Part shown: positions 44,801-54,310 of the stretch, piece by piece
Numbering within the stretch: position 1 is the stretch's first letter
Layout of the letters: each line of letters opens with the position of its first letter
Made by a program: the position numbers and the translations under genes
The notes under the pieces: model-generated
What the model was told of the DNA's origin: nothing
Database searches by the model: none
Seen by the model: the letters and a program-made list of their open reading frames with translations, nothing else
NCBI GenBank assembly: GCA_002633005.1
Contig: NMRA01000008.1
Coordinates: 1,586,567-1,650,566, forward strand
Length of the DNA: 64,000 nt
Direction: 5' to 3'
From: Phoronis australis
Lineage: Eukaryota; Phoronida; Phoronidae

Positions 44801-47800
44801 CCTTGGAACCAATCAACCGCTCTTCCTTGCACTAAAGACCTTCTGCAGATAGAAAGAAAACATGTTAAACTGTGAAGCACACCAGAAGGAATAAGTCACA
44901 GTGGGGGTGATGAGATCATGTGGTTATGTCCAGGTCATAATGAAATGCGGGAGACCGCTTTAAGAGCTGGGTTGCATGAAACAGCCTCAAATAGGGACTC
45001 GACTAAGTTCCCTAAATCTTTTGCCTGTTTGTGTCTTTCTTTACTCACAGATGTAATCTTTTTCTATTATTTCATCCTTATTATGAGCTCCTCTTTAACT
45101 AATGAAATTTCCCAGTAACATAACTAAAACCTGAGCCTTGAATTCAATGAAAATAAATAGGGACTTAGTCCTTAAATTAGAGGCGTAGCATGAAAAGATC
45201 CCTATTTATGTTCGGTACTATTGAGAATTCAATGTCAAGTTCACTCTCGATTTGTGACAAAACCAAAAATTGACTTAGTAATGAAACTAAAACAGCACAA
45301 GAAAGGACAATCTGTGTTTTACTAAGTCCACAAATATGCAGTAGACTTAGGGAGCTAAGTTGAGTCCCTATTGGGACTGTTTCATACAGCTGGCCAAAGG
45401 ATATCTGAAACCTTATTCCCCATGGAACTGCACGGAAATTTGTTTACTACTTATCAGGTTAAGGGGCTGTCACTCAAACCGAATCTCCTGACAGGCACAG
45501 AGCGGCTCCGTATGTACCCTCAGCCCTTTCATTCACCGAGTCGACATAATACTGCGTCAACAACATGAACATTTGACAGAAAGATGTCGGCAAAAAAGGA
45601 ATACAAAATGAGAGAGTTGTGCGTCAGCATACATACTGTGCAACTGTTTAGAATGAATGCTTCACGCCTAAGTGCATTGTGTGGTGCATACATACTGTGC
45701 AACTGTTTAGAATGAATGCTTCACGCCTAAGTGCATTGTGTGGTGCATACATACTGTGCAACTGTTTAGAATGAATGCTTCACGCCTAAGTGCGTTGTAT
45801 TCACAAACACAGCAAGATGTGAAAACTCCTTAATTCGAGTAATTTGGCATTTCGCTGTTTCGATCTCATGCTCAGGTTTTTGTGATAATTAAGTTAATTA
45901 TGCACCGCAAATTCATATGGCATTGAACATGAAATAATGAATGTAGCTAAGAGCTGTATAGGCTACTAGTATATTGACCAAAAACAAGTTTTTACTGCGT
46001 AATTAACCAAAGTCCTTGAGATTTTCACGTCTCGCCAAATAATCGGCTTTTTCTAGGCTTCAGCAAATCGACTTAATTTGAACTTAGGAACTCCCGAGTT
46101 CTTTCATGAAACTTTCCAAAATTAATATTTATTCATCAATCTCAAAAACGCCGTTAGGATTTTAGATATAAAGGCTTAGTCTTTGCGTAATGTACAAAAA
46201 TAGCTTACACTTTGCAAGTTGATTTGTCATAGAAATCAAATGAAAAGGCTAATCGAAAATTTCTAACAGCATTTTTGAGATAACTGGTGAAGTTTTCATT
46301 TAAAGAAGGTTTCATTAAAATCGACCGAGCGGATATTTTGCTAAGCATGTACCTTTCTTAAACATAGATTTTGAATAAAAAAGGTGTTAACGTTATAATA
46401 ATAATAATGGCACACAAATATAAAACTTAATTTTTTATTCCGATATTTTTTCTTTCAGAAAATATCCACATTTACTGGTTGACTAAGCTTAGTTTTTTTG
46501 ATATACGAGTTAGAATGAAAGCCAGTAAACATGGTTTGAGTTAACCTTAAACTGAGAAGTCCTCATCCACTTATTTGTGTTACACTAGTCAAAACAAACA
46601 TCGGAGGAGTACCAAGTTGTTTCACATGTTTTTTAAGGAGGAGGTTGTGTGGCCTAGTGTGACAGGTGACCGCTTTCTTTACCAGAGGACGTGGGTTCGG
46701 GTCTCGCTGGGCCACCCTGCTAGACCCTTGAGCGAGGTTTCTAGCTCCTCAGCTCAGTTTTAACTGCACACATCAATAAAACACGAAAATGGCTCCGGGT
46801 GATCAGTGCAATGAGCCTATGCGCGTGGCCTGTGCACGTCTGGTGCAATATGTACTGCTTGCAATTATTTTTGTTTAATGTTTTTATGAAAGCTGGCTTT
46901 TGTGATAGGATTAGAGATGTAACATCAATGAATGTAAACGCATTATAAAGCATGTCTATGGACTGAGAGAAGAGTTAATTTCCTGGATTGCCTTATGCAT
47001 ATTTAGCTGCTGGGTGGATATTGATGTTTTTATAGTGTAGGCGCTATGCACAATGTATACATTTCCGGAAGTGGTGATATATTATTTAAGACACTAGGAG
47101 AAGCTATACCTTAATACTTTTTATGATGAACGTAATTGCGAGTTGGCGTAATCATAAATAGTACTTACAGCACTCCCTTCGTTTTCAATCATTTCATTGT
47201 GTATATCATATAAAAGGTTTTAATTTATTTTTAATTCAATTTGTAAATTTAATTTGTATTCGTTCAATTTAATGTAACTTATATTCGATCTTAATTTATT
47301 TAATTTAATTTAATTTAGTGCTGTGAGCGGACCATGCTTAACTTAATTATCATTATTATTACTAGGACACAACATAACGAGCTTCAGGTCACATTTGCGA
47401 CCTGAAATTTGGAAATGCGAGCTGAGATTTTTACCAGCTCGTATCAAGTCGCAAAGTGCGACCTGGAATTTCCAACGTATGTGAGCTGAGTTTTTACACT
47501 TCTCGACAGATACCAGGCAAATATAAAGCAACTCGTGTAAATCCGACCATTATTTGCTTGTTGCCAAATCAAGTTCAAAAGACCACTAACCGAGAACAGC
47601 CCTCCGATGACTTGTAAACATGTCGCGTGACCATGGGATAATGCAGACTCGTTTCAATGGTTAGCATTTTCAGCTACTTTTGCAAATTTCCGGATGCGCC
47701 GAAGAAAGTTTCGGATGACGCCATAATACATGATAAGACGACCCTGGCTTGGAAATGTGCATCTCCTTTTTATCGCAAAAAAAGCAAATGTAAAAATGAC

Positions 47801-50800
47801 AATCCTATTAATCACAAACGACGACCACACCTTTACTTTCAGCAAAGTAGTTTTTGAGTCGCCAAGAAATTCTCAAATCCTCTACTTGTTTCTGGGGCTA
47901 CGTGCACGACATACGGGTTGTCTGTCACATGTTGTTGCAACCGTAAAGTGTATGCCTACTGCGGCGATTCAAGTGCCTGAACTCACATGGGCGCACCACT
48001 CCAAAGCTGCACATCAAAAGACAACAGCGACAGTCCTTAATGAAAAAGTATTATATACAGGCTTGGCTCTGTTAAGCACTCGTGTGCCAATTTATTTGAC
48101 AATGAACTTAATAGATTCCCGGCGGTTAAGAAAGACCCGATGTTTTACGATATTCCACGGGACCGATGTAGCCCAGAACTGATATTTTCCTGTTCTGATG
48201 TTCCCCGAGTCGATGTTCCCTATAGCCCTGATGATCTATGCCCATACCCAGATGTTCCCGCTGAATGAGTAGATGCTAAATTGTGTGCCTACTCCCTGCT
48301 TTTGAAGTGTTTCATAATAAGCGCTCACTGCTCTACTAAGTGTCCCCCCTCAACTTTCGAGAATTTCTTGTTAAGCGTTAAGTTCGGGCTAGTGCCCATC
48401 ATAGCGCACCACAAACGACCGCACGTGGTTTGAAATTGACACGCAGCCTATATATAGGGAGTCACTCTCATTTTACACAACAAATTCAGTCTTGAAAGAA
48501 AACGTCTTCTCAATATGTAAAAACGAACCCCGGTTTTGTTTTATACCTCCAAAAGAAAGTAAGACTAGTGACGAGAGTCGTTTTGTGACTGACCTATTTT
48601 TCCCGTACATGGAAGGTATTAAGGAGCAAACTTGAATTACCTGATGGATACTGCACGGATTCGGGAATTATTTCGAGGCTTTTCATTTAGTGGAAAACTA
48701 ATTGTTGAGTACTTAAACAGCATAAGTCCAGCATTTTTGTAGTGATTTGTACCAGCGCATCCGCATACATCATTCATCTATTAGGCCAACGTTTCACAGA
48801 TTTTTTTCAACAGGATGTTTTTCAAACGTCATGTTAAGTTGCAAATTTTGGGCTGCGAATAAAAAATGGAGGGAGTTTGCACTCGGAGTTAGTTTGGATC
48901 CTTGATGCCATTGATGAGTCATATAGCAGGTCAGACCTAGCAAAATCGCGGATGCTTTTTCAATGAGTCCCTTTTCACATTACAAACTTAGCTAGCTCAA
49001 ATGAACGCGTCGGTTAGACAGAACTGATTCAACTTTCACGTCGGCAACAGCTTTTGAATGTCGGTTGTGAAGAACAGTGATGCTGTACCTGCATGTAAGA
49101 ACTCAATTTTGCGACCACAAATTTGTGAGTATTTAACGCCGAAGGTAAGAGCATAATATAAACATTTTCACAATGATTTAAAAAAGTTATTTTGGTGCGT
49201 AAAAATTTTGCAACCTGGAATTTATGAATGTGACCTGGCGATTTTCATAGCGTCGAGCCCTGATTACCATTATTAATGGATGATCCAAGGCTGCTGTTTT
49301 TTCCCTCACTCAACAGGGGTCCTGATGTCAACTCTCTGGTGTTTTCCCCGAGTTTATAAATTTATTCATGAGATATTTCCAGGTTAATTTTGGTTTCTCA
49401 TACTAACTCTCACCTGACGATCAGAAACACTGCAGGCGGGTGTTTCAAGGACTGACCTTGCCCGATTTTTGCCAAATAATTTTGACTTCGGTCTGTTTAC
49501 TTCCTATTGTAATTTGAGCACATATTTATGCACCCAGTCCCTTTGTTAGCTCTACATATGAACTTATGTTTCAGAAAAAAGTGATGAGCATAACTATCTG
49601 GGGAGTGGGGAATGTGTAATTTCAAGACCTATATAAAATTTACTCACATCTCATCCAAGTTGTATTTTGACTTCATAGCTGACTCGCTAGGGTGAAGCGT
49701 TTTAAGCACCAAATCTTTGGGCGCTGTATGTCACATTAGGAATAATGGCACTTGACAGATCCAGCTTTTCACGGACGGGGCCCAAGTAAAGTGATAGGTT
49801 ATGAAGAGGATTCTATATATCACAAACATTGCGCAAATAACAGGAAAAAATGAAATTAATGTCAAGATCTCTACGCCCAGCGGTTTACAGAAATGAAAAA
49901 ATAAGAAATTATATTCCACAAATGAACCAAAGACCAGTCTAGTTAGTCAGTAGTCGTCTGCATGGAATGGATGAATAAATCATCTGCTGCTGCCATTTAA
50001 CACCAATCCAACTGATTTGCATAGAGCAACAATATAATAAACGATATTAACGGAAGTTTCATTAAAAAAGTTTGATAATCAGGTCTAAACAGATTCAAAT
50101 TTTTTTGTTCAATGCACATGCATAGAGCTAGAGCCGAGAAATTCAATTTTAATGAGTAGTCTGAAGCCCTGTCCTGGCTTGTCCGCTTCCTAACGCGACT
50201 TTAAGTGGAGATTGTAATACATTAGAATGATACAAAACTTTTCATACACCGAGATCACACAATGACACAGGCGACGCCGGGCTCTGAATCCGCTGAGACC
50301 ACTCACCACCACACTCCTTTTGAAATCCAGGGGAAGCATTGATGTCACAACAAACTATCGGAATCGGTTTCATTTCGTTAATTATAACTTCTAAGAATTT
50401 TAATACCCGCAAACCCAATTTCAGAATTAACTTTGCTGCTGCGAAGCTGTCATCTCGTGAGAGATTTCGCAAAAAAATAGGAAATGGTGCATCCGAGTGA
50501 CACGAGAGTATTGCTTTCAAAATGATAAGACTTTTCTTTGTTACAAAGGCGGAGAATTATGCAAGAAAATATCATTTATTAGATTGTTTTTAACTTGAAC
50601 AGCTGTAACGGGAAAGATGAGTATCCGATGACTCCCAGATTTTGCATCCAACCCCGCCAGACGTTAGCTCTACATGTTGATATTAGTTTCATGAGTTGAT
50701 CAGCAGAAATAACCAGGCAGTGTGAAATTTCGAGGTCTATTGGAGGTTAACACATCAAATAGTCATTCCTAGCTGTATTTTGACAGTAGTCTTCATACAG

Positions 50801-52470
50801 CTGACTGGCTACCTGAAGTTACACTAGCCTTGGGCCAAAGCTGTATAAGTATACAGTTTTGCGCCCATGTGTGTAAACAACTGACAAGATAAAATCTGAC
50901 ACAAAATTGGGGTCATTAAAAACCACACTCTTCCTAGAGTAAACTAATTATTAAGAGATGTTGAAAATATTGGCGTTCTACCCTTATTATGCTGATAAAG
51001 TTGTGGAGTGATCTTTTGCGTTGGGTTTTGGCGCCATGAAATATTGTGTCGCCTATTGGTCAGTTTCTTTTTTCAGATTTTTCAATCAACTGTTCTTTCA
51101 CTAGGTAGCACAACAAATTATCGGAACTGGTGTCACTTCATTATAAGTTTTTAGAATTTTGATAACAGCAAACCGAATTTCAGAAGAAACTTTGCTGCTG
51201 CCAAGCTATCATCATCTCCCAAGAGATGTCGCAAAAATTTAGGAAATGGCGCATGCGTGTGCCACGAGCATACTGTTTTCGAAGCGGTGACATAACTTTT
51301 CTTTGTTACAAAAGGCAGAGGATTACGCAAAAAAATGACGTTAAATAGATTGTTTTTCACTTAAACGGCTGTAACAGGCAAGGTGAGTGTCCGTTGATTC
51401 CCAGATTTTGCATGCACCCCGTCCAGTCTTTAGCTTTGCATGTTGATACAAGTTTCACAGCGAGGTGACAAGCAGAACTACCCTGGCTGTGCGCAATTTC
51501 GGGGTCTATGGAAGATTAAAACACAGCGCCAGCGGTACCTAGCTGTATTTTAACAATAGTCTTCAATGCAGGTAGTGGCCACAGGCGTCCTCAGCTTCTG
51601 ATCGTCCCCATATACACTTCATATAATACTACAAGGTATGACACTCGGGACTAGAAATTCCACGGGTGCTTCGATTCAGCCGTCCATATCAAACACATAA
51701 CTCAAAAAATTTACTCAAAACAGAGGTTCAACAAACCATGAGCAATTGTTCTTTCTTATAATACCATTCACGGTGTCCTGCTCCAGCGAGTTTGCAAGAA
51801 ATTCGCAATCAAAGCACAAAAATGTTCCCAAAAAACCCAAACACACCTCGCACTTTGATGGTTCGAGGTCAAGGACGGTACGGAAATTACTGATGAGTTA
51901 CGGATGGACGGCTAAGTGTAGATAGTGACTTTACGCGACAAACCGTTAATTTCCGTACCGTCCTTGCCCTCGAACCGTCAAAGTGCGAGGTGTGTTTGGG
52001 CTTTTTGGGAACATTTTTGTGCTTTGACTGTGACTTTCTTGCGAACTCGCTGGAGCAGGACACCGCATGAATGGTATTACATTATAACAAAGAACGATAG
52101 CTCATGGTTTGTTGAACCCGTTTTGAGTAAATTTATTGAGTTATGTGTTTGATATGGACGGCTAAATCGAAGCACCCATGGAATTTCTAGTCCCGAGTGT
52201 CATACCTTGTAGTGTATATATGACCATATGGGGACGATCAGAACTTAGCTGAGGACGCCTGTGCTAGTGCCAGTGTAGTGGCTAGCAGTCAAGCAACATT
52301 CCCACACTCTTACTGACTCTGTTCACTGAATAAGGACATTTGGCACCCACTTAGAGTAAATGAATAGAAAAAAATTAACATCTAACAAACCTTTTTACAG
52401 AACCATCACCACAGCTATCGCCAAGAACGTCGCTTGAAGCCAACTTGTAAAGGTGGCTTTTCGCCGCCAT
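28880..52470 (-). CDS. HAUS8: HAUS augmin-like complex subunit 8
   Basis: Augmin subunit that contacts microtubules and helps recruit gamma-tubulin for branched nucleation in the spindle. Exons, 5' to 3' on the minus strand: 52470-52391, 43652-43565, 41587-41418, 40458-40301, 39319-39242, 38072-37992, 37249-37154, 37057-37028, 35976-35918, 35192-34959, 33830-33720, 32960-32838, 31965-31846, 29953-29812, 29486-29336, 28961-28880. All phases agree; 600 residues. Recognition rests on GRFVQSRYMQ (261-270), matching the G-R-x-[VI]-x-S-R-Y-L-Q motif of vertebrate HAUS8, on ALDTTRHSMPARG in exon 14, matching the family A-L-D-T-T-R-H-x-x-P-x-R motif, and on coiled-coil exons around it. Human HAUS8 is about 410 residues; the excess here is an N-terminal extension of about 260 residues. 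The start has a strong Kozak context (AACATGG). Confidence 0.87.
30160..30197 (-). mobile_element. End fragment of the hAT-like family
   Basis: Contains GGAAAATTCCAAGCCTTG, the reverse complement of the left end of the elements at 5672 and 11445. The rest of the element is not recognisable. Confidence 0.45.
31044..31310 (+). mobile_element. tRNA-derived SINE, copy 1, with 14-bp target duplication
   Basis: Body 31058-31296 is flanked by perfect 14-bp duplications (31044-31057 and 31297-31310). A tRNA-like head carries an A-box-like TGGCCTGTTTGATAAGTG and an exact B box, GGTTCGAGTCC (31114-31124), followed by an unrelated body and a T-rich tail. It lies in intron 13 of HAUS8, antisense to it. 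The intact duplication suggests relatively recent insertion. Confidence 0.88.
34959..37249 (-). CDS. HAUS8: HAUS8 microtubule-binding region, exons 7-10
   Basis: Exons 37249-37154, 37057-37028, 35976-35918 and 35192-34959 encode residues 219-358. A lysine cluster (TKKKKVKAG), a ten-codon micro-exon (GILKDRAALG) and the conserved GRFVQSRYMQ motif lead into a basic, Ser/Pro/Arg-rich stretch (exon 10) ending DMSDITIDNLSVISE. In vertebrates the equivalent N-terminal basic segment binds microtubules. The micro-exon is the least certain, though it has clean splice sites and keeps phase. Confidence 0.82.
36599..36769. mobile_element. Inverted-repeat element in HAUS8 intron 8
   Basis: About 35-bp terminal repeats begin CATGGACCTT and run to GTGGGATAT, inverted about 100 bp apart with few mismatches. 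Flanking segments 36180-36260 and 36910-36985 are also similar to each other (TTGTGGGC ... GTCAGAAG/GTTAGAAG ... TTATTTTTCT). Confidence 0.65.
37992..39319 (-). CDS. HAUS8: HAUS8 exons 5 and 6: tandem duplicate exons
   Basis: Exon 5 (39319-39242, 78 bp) and exon 6 (38072-37992, 81 bp) encode near-identical peptides: VPVDTVKMAEVSRILPEPP and VPVDTVRIAEGSRILPEPS, followed by a diverged SFES-H / LNKS-H ending. Both start and end in phase 1 and share the upstream intron end TTTTTCCAG and the donor GTAGGT. Inclusion, skipping or mutually exclusive use would all keep the reading frame. Confidence 0.88.
38133..38382. mobile_element. Inverted-repeat element in HAUS8 intron 5
   Basis: Ends TGGGCTACGTTCCATGAATC and, reversed, TGGGCTGCGTTCCGTTGATC, about 250 bp apart. 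The interior is non-coding. It lies in the intron between the duplicated exons, 60 bp upstream of exon 6. Confidence 0.6.
40301..43652 (-). CDS. HAUS8: HAUS8 N-terminal extension, exons 2-4
   Basis: Exons 43652-43565, 41587-41418 and 40458-40301 encode residues 27-165. The sequence is low in predicted structure, rich in Ser, Pro, Asp and Val, with S/T-P sites (SATPTRSAQTSG, AKSPDDTE, EQSPAKV, KFKSPQ). No domain is recognised. Such S/T-P clusters are typical of mitotic-kinase targets, which is inference here. Human HAUS8 has no counterpart of this length. Confidence 0.78.
41793..41839 (+). repeat. (ATT)n microsatellite
   Basis: About 14 ATT repeats with few interruptions in HAUS8 intron 2. 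Confidence 0.92.
42060..42419. mobile_element. Inverted-repeat element in HAUS8 intron 2
   Basis: Terminal repeats GGGCCCGCGGTCTAATCTTT and, reversed, GGGCCCGGGGTCTAATCTTT, with similarity continuing about 65 bp inward to TTCTGTTCTAC / TTCCGTTCTAC. About 360 bp, no coding capacity. Confidence 0.7.
43225..43508. mobile_element. Inverted-repeat element with long arms near HAUS8 exon 2
   Basis: Arms of about 85 bp (43225-43310 and 43420-43508) begin GTTAGTG(G/A)CGTTGC and share CTCTCACGG, CTTCAGCTTGG and GGCTAATAGGTGGCGTT blocks. It lies 57 bp downstream of HAUS8 exon 2, in intron 2. Confidence 0.7.
44966..45393. mobile_element. Inverted-repeat element in HAUS8 intron 1
   Basis: Terminal arms of about 50 bp (GCTGGGTTGCATGAAACAG... 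and, reversed, AGCTGTATGAAACAG...) both contain ATAGGGACTC and TCCCTAA. Total about 430 bp, no coding capacity. Confidence 0.7.
45627..45800 (+). repeat. 59-bp tandem repeat, three copies
   Basis: Units start at 45627, 45686 and 45745 and are nearly identical, with changes only at the end of the third copy. The near identity indicates recent amplification. Confidence 0.92.
46638..46874 (+). mobile_element. tRNA-derived SINE, copy 2
   Basis: Same family as 31058-31296: GTGTGGCCTAGTGTGACAGG head, a GGTTCGGGTCTC B box with changes, and the shared TAGCTCCTCAGCTC body. A possible ATGTTTTT(A) duplication flanks it. More diverged than copy 1. In HAUS8 intron 1. Confidence 0.82.
47218..47318 (+). 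repeat. A/T low-complexity tract
   Basis: Repeated TTTAATT motifs, including four near-perfect TTTAA repeats at the end. In HAUS8 intron 1. Confidence 0.7.
47360..49260. mobile_element. Possible decayed DNA transposon
   Basis: CAGGTCACATT(T/C) motifs lie inverted near both ends, and the right end reads, reversed, TAATCAGGGCTCGACGC, a hAT-like terminus. The left terminus is eroded. Frames of 60-150 codons between 47657 and 48182 show no domain I recognise. Confidence 0.3.
49535..49700 (+). repeat. Partial copy of the 450-bp direct repeat
   Basis: Shares TTAGCTCTACAT, an AATTTC(A/G)AG(A/G)(C/T)CTAT block, and GTATTTTGAC with GCTGACT(C/G)GCT in the same order as 50350-50815. The rest is too diverged. 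Confidence 0.5.
50350..50815 (+). repeat. About 450-bp direct repeat, copy 1
   Basis: Collinear with 51120-51580 over almost its whole length: AACTTTGCTGCTGC, AAATAGGAAATGG, TTTTCTTTGTTACAAA, TAGATTGTTTTT, CCCAGATTTTGCAT and TAGCTGTATTTT occur in both. Clearly a dispersed repeat family; no coding function is recognised. Confidence 0.75.
51120..51580 (+). repeat. About 450-bp direct repeat, copy 2
   Basis: Second, similarly diverged copy of the repeat at 50350-50815, about 305 bp downstream of it and ending where the foldback element begins. Confidence 0.75.
51580..52265. mobile_element. Large foldback element, about 300-bp arms
   Basis: Left arm about 51580-51888 and right arm about 51948-52265 are reverse complements at high identity, around a loop of about 59 bp. 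Outer ends read AGGCGTCCTCAGCT; inner ends read GGACGGTACGGAAATT. A single-arm relative lies near 1600-1730. It sits 126 bp downstream of HAUS8 exon 1, in intron 1, and would form a long hairpin in the pre-mRNA. Confidence 0.88.
52391..52470 (-). CDS. HAUS8: HAUS8 first coding exon
   Basis: ATG at 52470-52468 opens MAAKSHLYKLASSD, ending in VK plus two bases before a GTTTGT donor at 52390. Joined to exon 2 across an 8.7-kb intron, the frame stays open. The start sits in AACATGGCGGC, both a strong Kozak context and a YY1-type motif. The large intron 1 (43653-52390) is filled with repeats. Confidence 0.8.
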
Positions 52471-52486
52471 GTTTGTTGATTAGAAG

Positions 52487-52506
52487 TTCCCGCGCAAGTA
52501 TTCAAA
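52487..52506 (-). promoter_or_regulatory. Candidate E2F and CHR sites upstream of HAUS8
   Basis: TTCCCGCGC at 52487-52495 matches the E2F consensus. TTCAAA at 52501-52506 (TTTGAA on the gene strand) matches the cell-cycle homology region bound by MuvB/DREAM. They lie 17-36 bases upstream of the ATG. Mitotic genes are commonly controlled by this pair. Assignment is by motif only. Confidence 0.4.
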
Positions 52507-53230
52507 CAATTAGTTCTTACTTGACCAAATTATTATAATTTAAATTTAAAATAATTTGACATGATTAGCATAAATTATAAAGAAAATAAAATATAATTGT
52601 TTTTATGACATAAAAAGCTAAATAATCTCAAAATATTCATTCTAGATGAAGGAAATAAAATGTACTCATGAGGCTTATGAAGGATGAGGTCAAAGGTGTC
52701 CTAATGACGTCACAACTAGAGCTTCGCTGTTCAAAGGCGACGATATTTCGTCCGTGCGTCTGCAAGTTAATTGGCCCCGGCATTCTCTGAGTGGTGGTAT
52801 TTGCAGTTGTCTTCATTGCACGGCAGCATATCAAGAGGAAGTGCCGCTCAGGGTCATTTTTCATTGACTACAAATTGACTAATTAACTCCTTACGCTTGG
52901 AAATGTTTTCGCTGCAGACCTATAGTGAAAAGTGCTTTTTAAAATTAATCAAGGGAAAGAGGCGAAAGCCGGCGTGACTCGATTTTTTTCAGTATATTAA
53001 TGGTGCGAATTGGTCTCCTCAAGTTGACGAGCTGCCACTGGCGGATTATGCGCCGCTCTCTCCGACAGCACGGCATGCATCATACTGCGCATGGGCCGCA
53101 TGGCGGTCCGCCGTCCCGGCAGCGGCTTAGTTGGCTACCGGCCGCCGACAAAAGTATATAGCAAACTTCATGACACGGAAATAATTTTTGGCATTTATTG
53201 TGTTGCGGTTAATCTTGGACGTTTAATTTT

Positions 53231-53295
53231 GTGTGAGTGCGCGTGCGTGTGTGTGTGTGTGTGCGTGCGTGCCTTGTGCTTGAGTGCGTGCGTGA
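53231..53295 (+). repeat. (GT)n / GTGC microsatellite
   Basis: GTGTGAGTGC, then a GTGT run and GTGCGTGC repeats. Confidence 0.88.
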
Positions 53296-54149
53296 CTCGC
53301 CGATCGGGGGGACTTAATTATTGTCATTCCAAAGTCAGTCACAACCGTCGAAAAGCTGTAATTAAGTGGAAGATATGTCTAGGATAACCAACCAACCTTA
53401 TTTTAGCTCAAAATGGCATGGAAAAGGGTTGCCTTCGCCTTTAATGAAGTATGAGACTTACCCCGGCCCTGATGCACCCGTTAATTCAGTACTCACAGCC
53501 GTTATCAGGGGCGGGTATACAGGCAAGGGCAGTACGCTGGAGTGAAATCACGGTTAGACCCTGATTCGGGAGGCATTCTACTCACACTTCCATGCGAGAG
53601 CCGAGTCATGCTTTGGGGAACTCTAGCTGGAGTAACACTTTTCAAGTGCGCTGGCTACCAATAGGTCAGGCCTATAGCGCTATATAACATGTAGCCGCGG
53701 GCTCCAGTGACAGCCAGAGCTGAACCATATATGGTATTGCATTATGTGCCATGTGCGCACCCAGCCTTTAGTTTGTGGGGGCTCGAGTTTCTGGCCAAGT
53801 GGACCTTTTGTCAACAAAAAAGCTGGAGGACTAAAAAAAACGGGGTACCACCTTCAGTACTGTGAACTGTGCGTCTGCGCCTTTTTAGAGGACTTTTGTC
53901 CGTTCCATGGTTTCCTAGTCGGACATTTTTGTTTCTCTGAGGCGGACCTGTATCGGTTTTGCCCACTTCGCCAAATGTCCTCACCCCTGGGTGCGAGCAT
54001 GATATCCCTTAAAACTAGTGACTAAGTTCTACAACTCATCAATCGGAGTCTAGCCTAAAAAGTAGCGACTGCTGGTGGTCTGATGCATTCCGTCAGACGC
54101 CGTACACAGGCTCAGTCCGGCCCAATGCACCAAACACGTGAAACCATGC

Positions 54150-54310
54150 AGATTCATTTATCAATAGACACATAACACCTATAGATATAAAATACACAAA
54201 TCTGCAGACAGAGATGAGGAGCTAGAGACCTGGATCATATATAAGAGTCTAACAGTGAGGCCCAGGGTGATACCAGCCTACTACTGACGACCTCGTGAAC
54301 AGGACTCTAA
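54150..54310 (-). mobile_element. Fragment of the tRNA-derived SINE family
   Basis: On the minus strand it retains the TAGACTCTT...GGTCTCTAGCTCCTCATCT body in the order seen in the full copies. The tRNA-like head is strongly diverged. Confidence 0.5.

Noticed and set aside
47657-48182. 150-codon open frame
   Set aside because: No domain, no splice context, lies in HAUS8 intron 1 within repeat-like sequence, and overlaps other equally open frames.
52590-53390. Possible divergent gene sharing the HAUS8 promoter
   Set aside because: Frames at 53091-53387 run through the GT microsatellite and show no domain or continuing exons.
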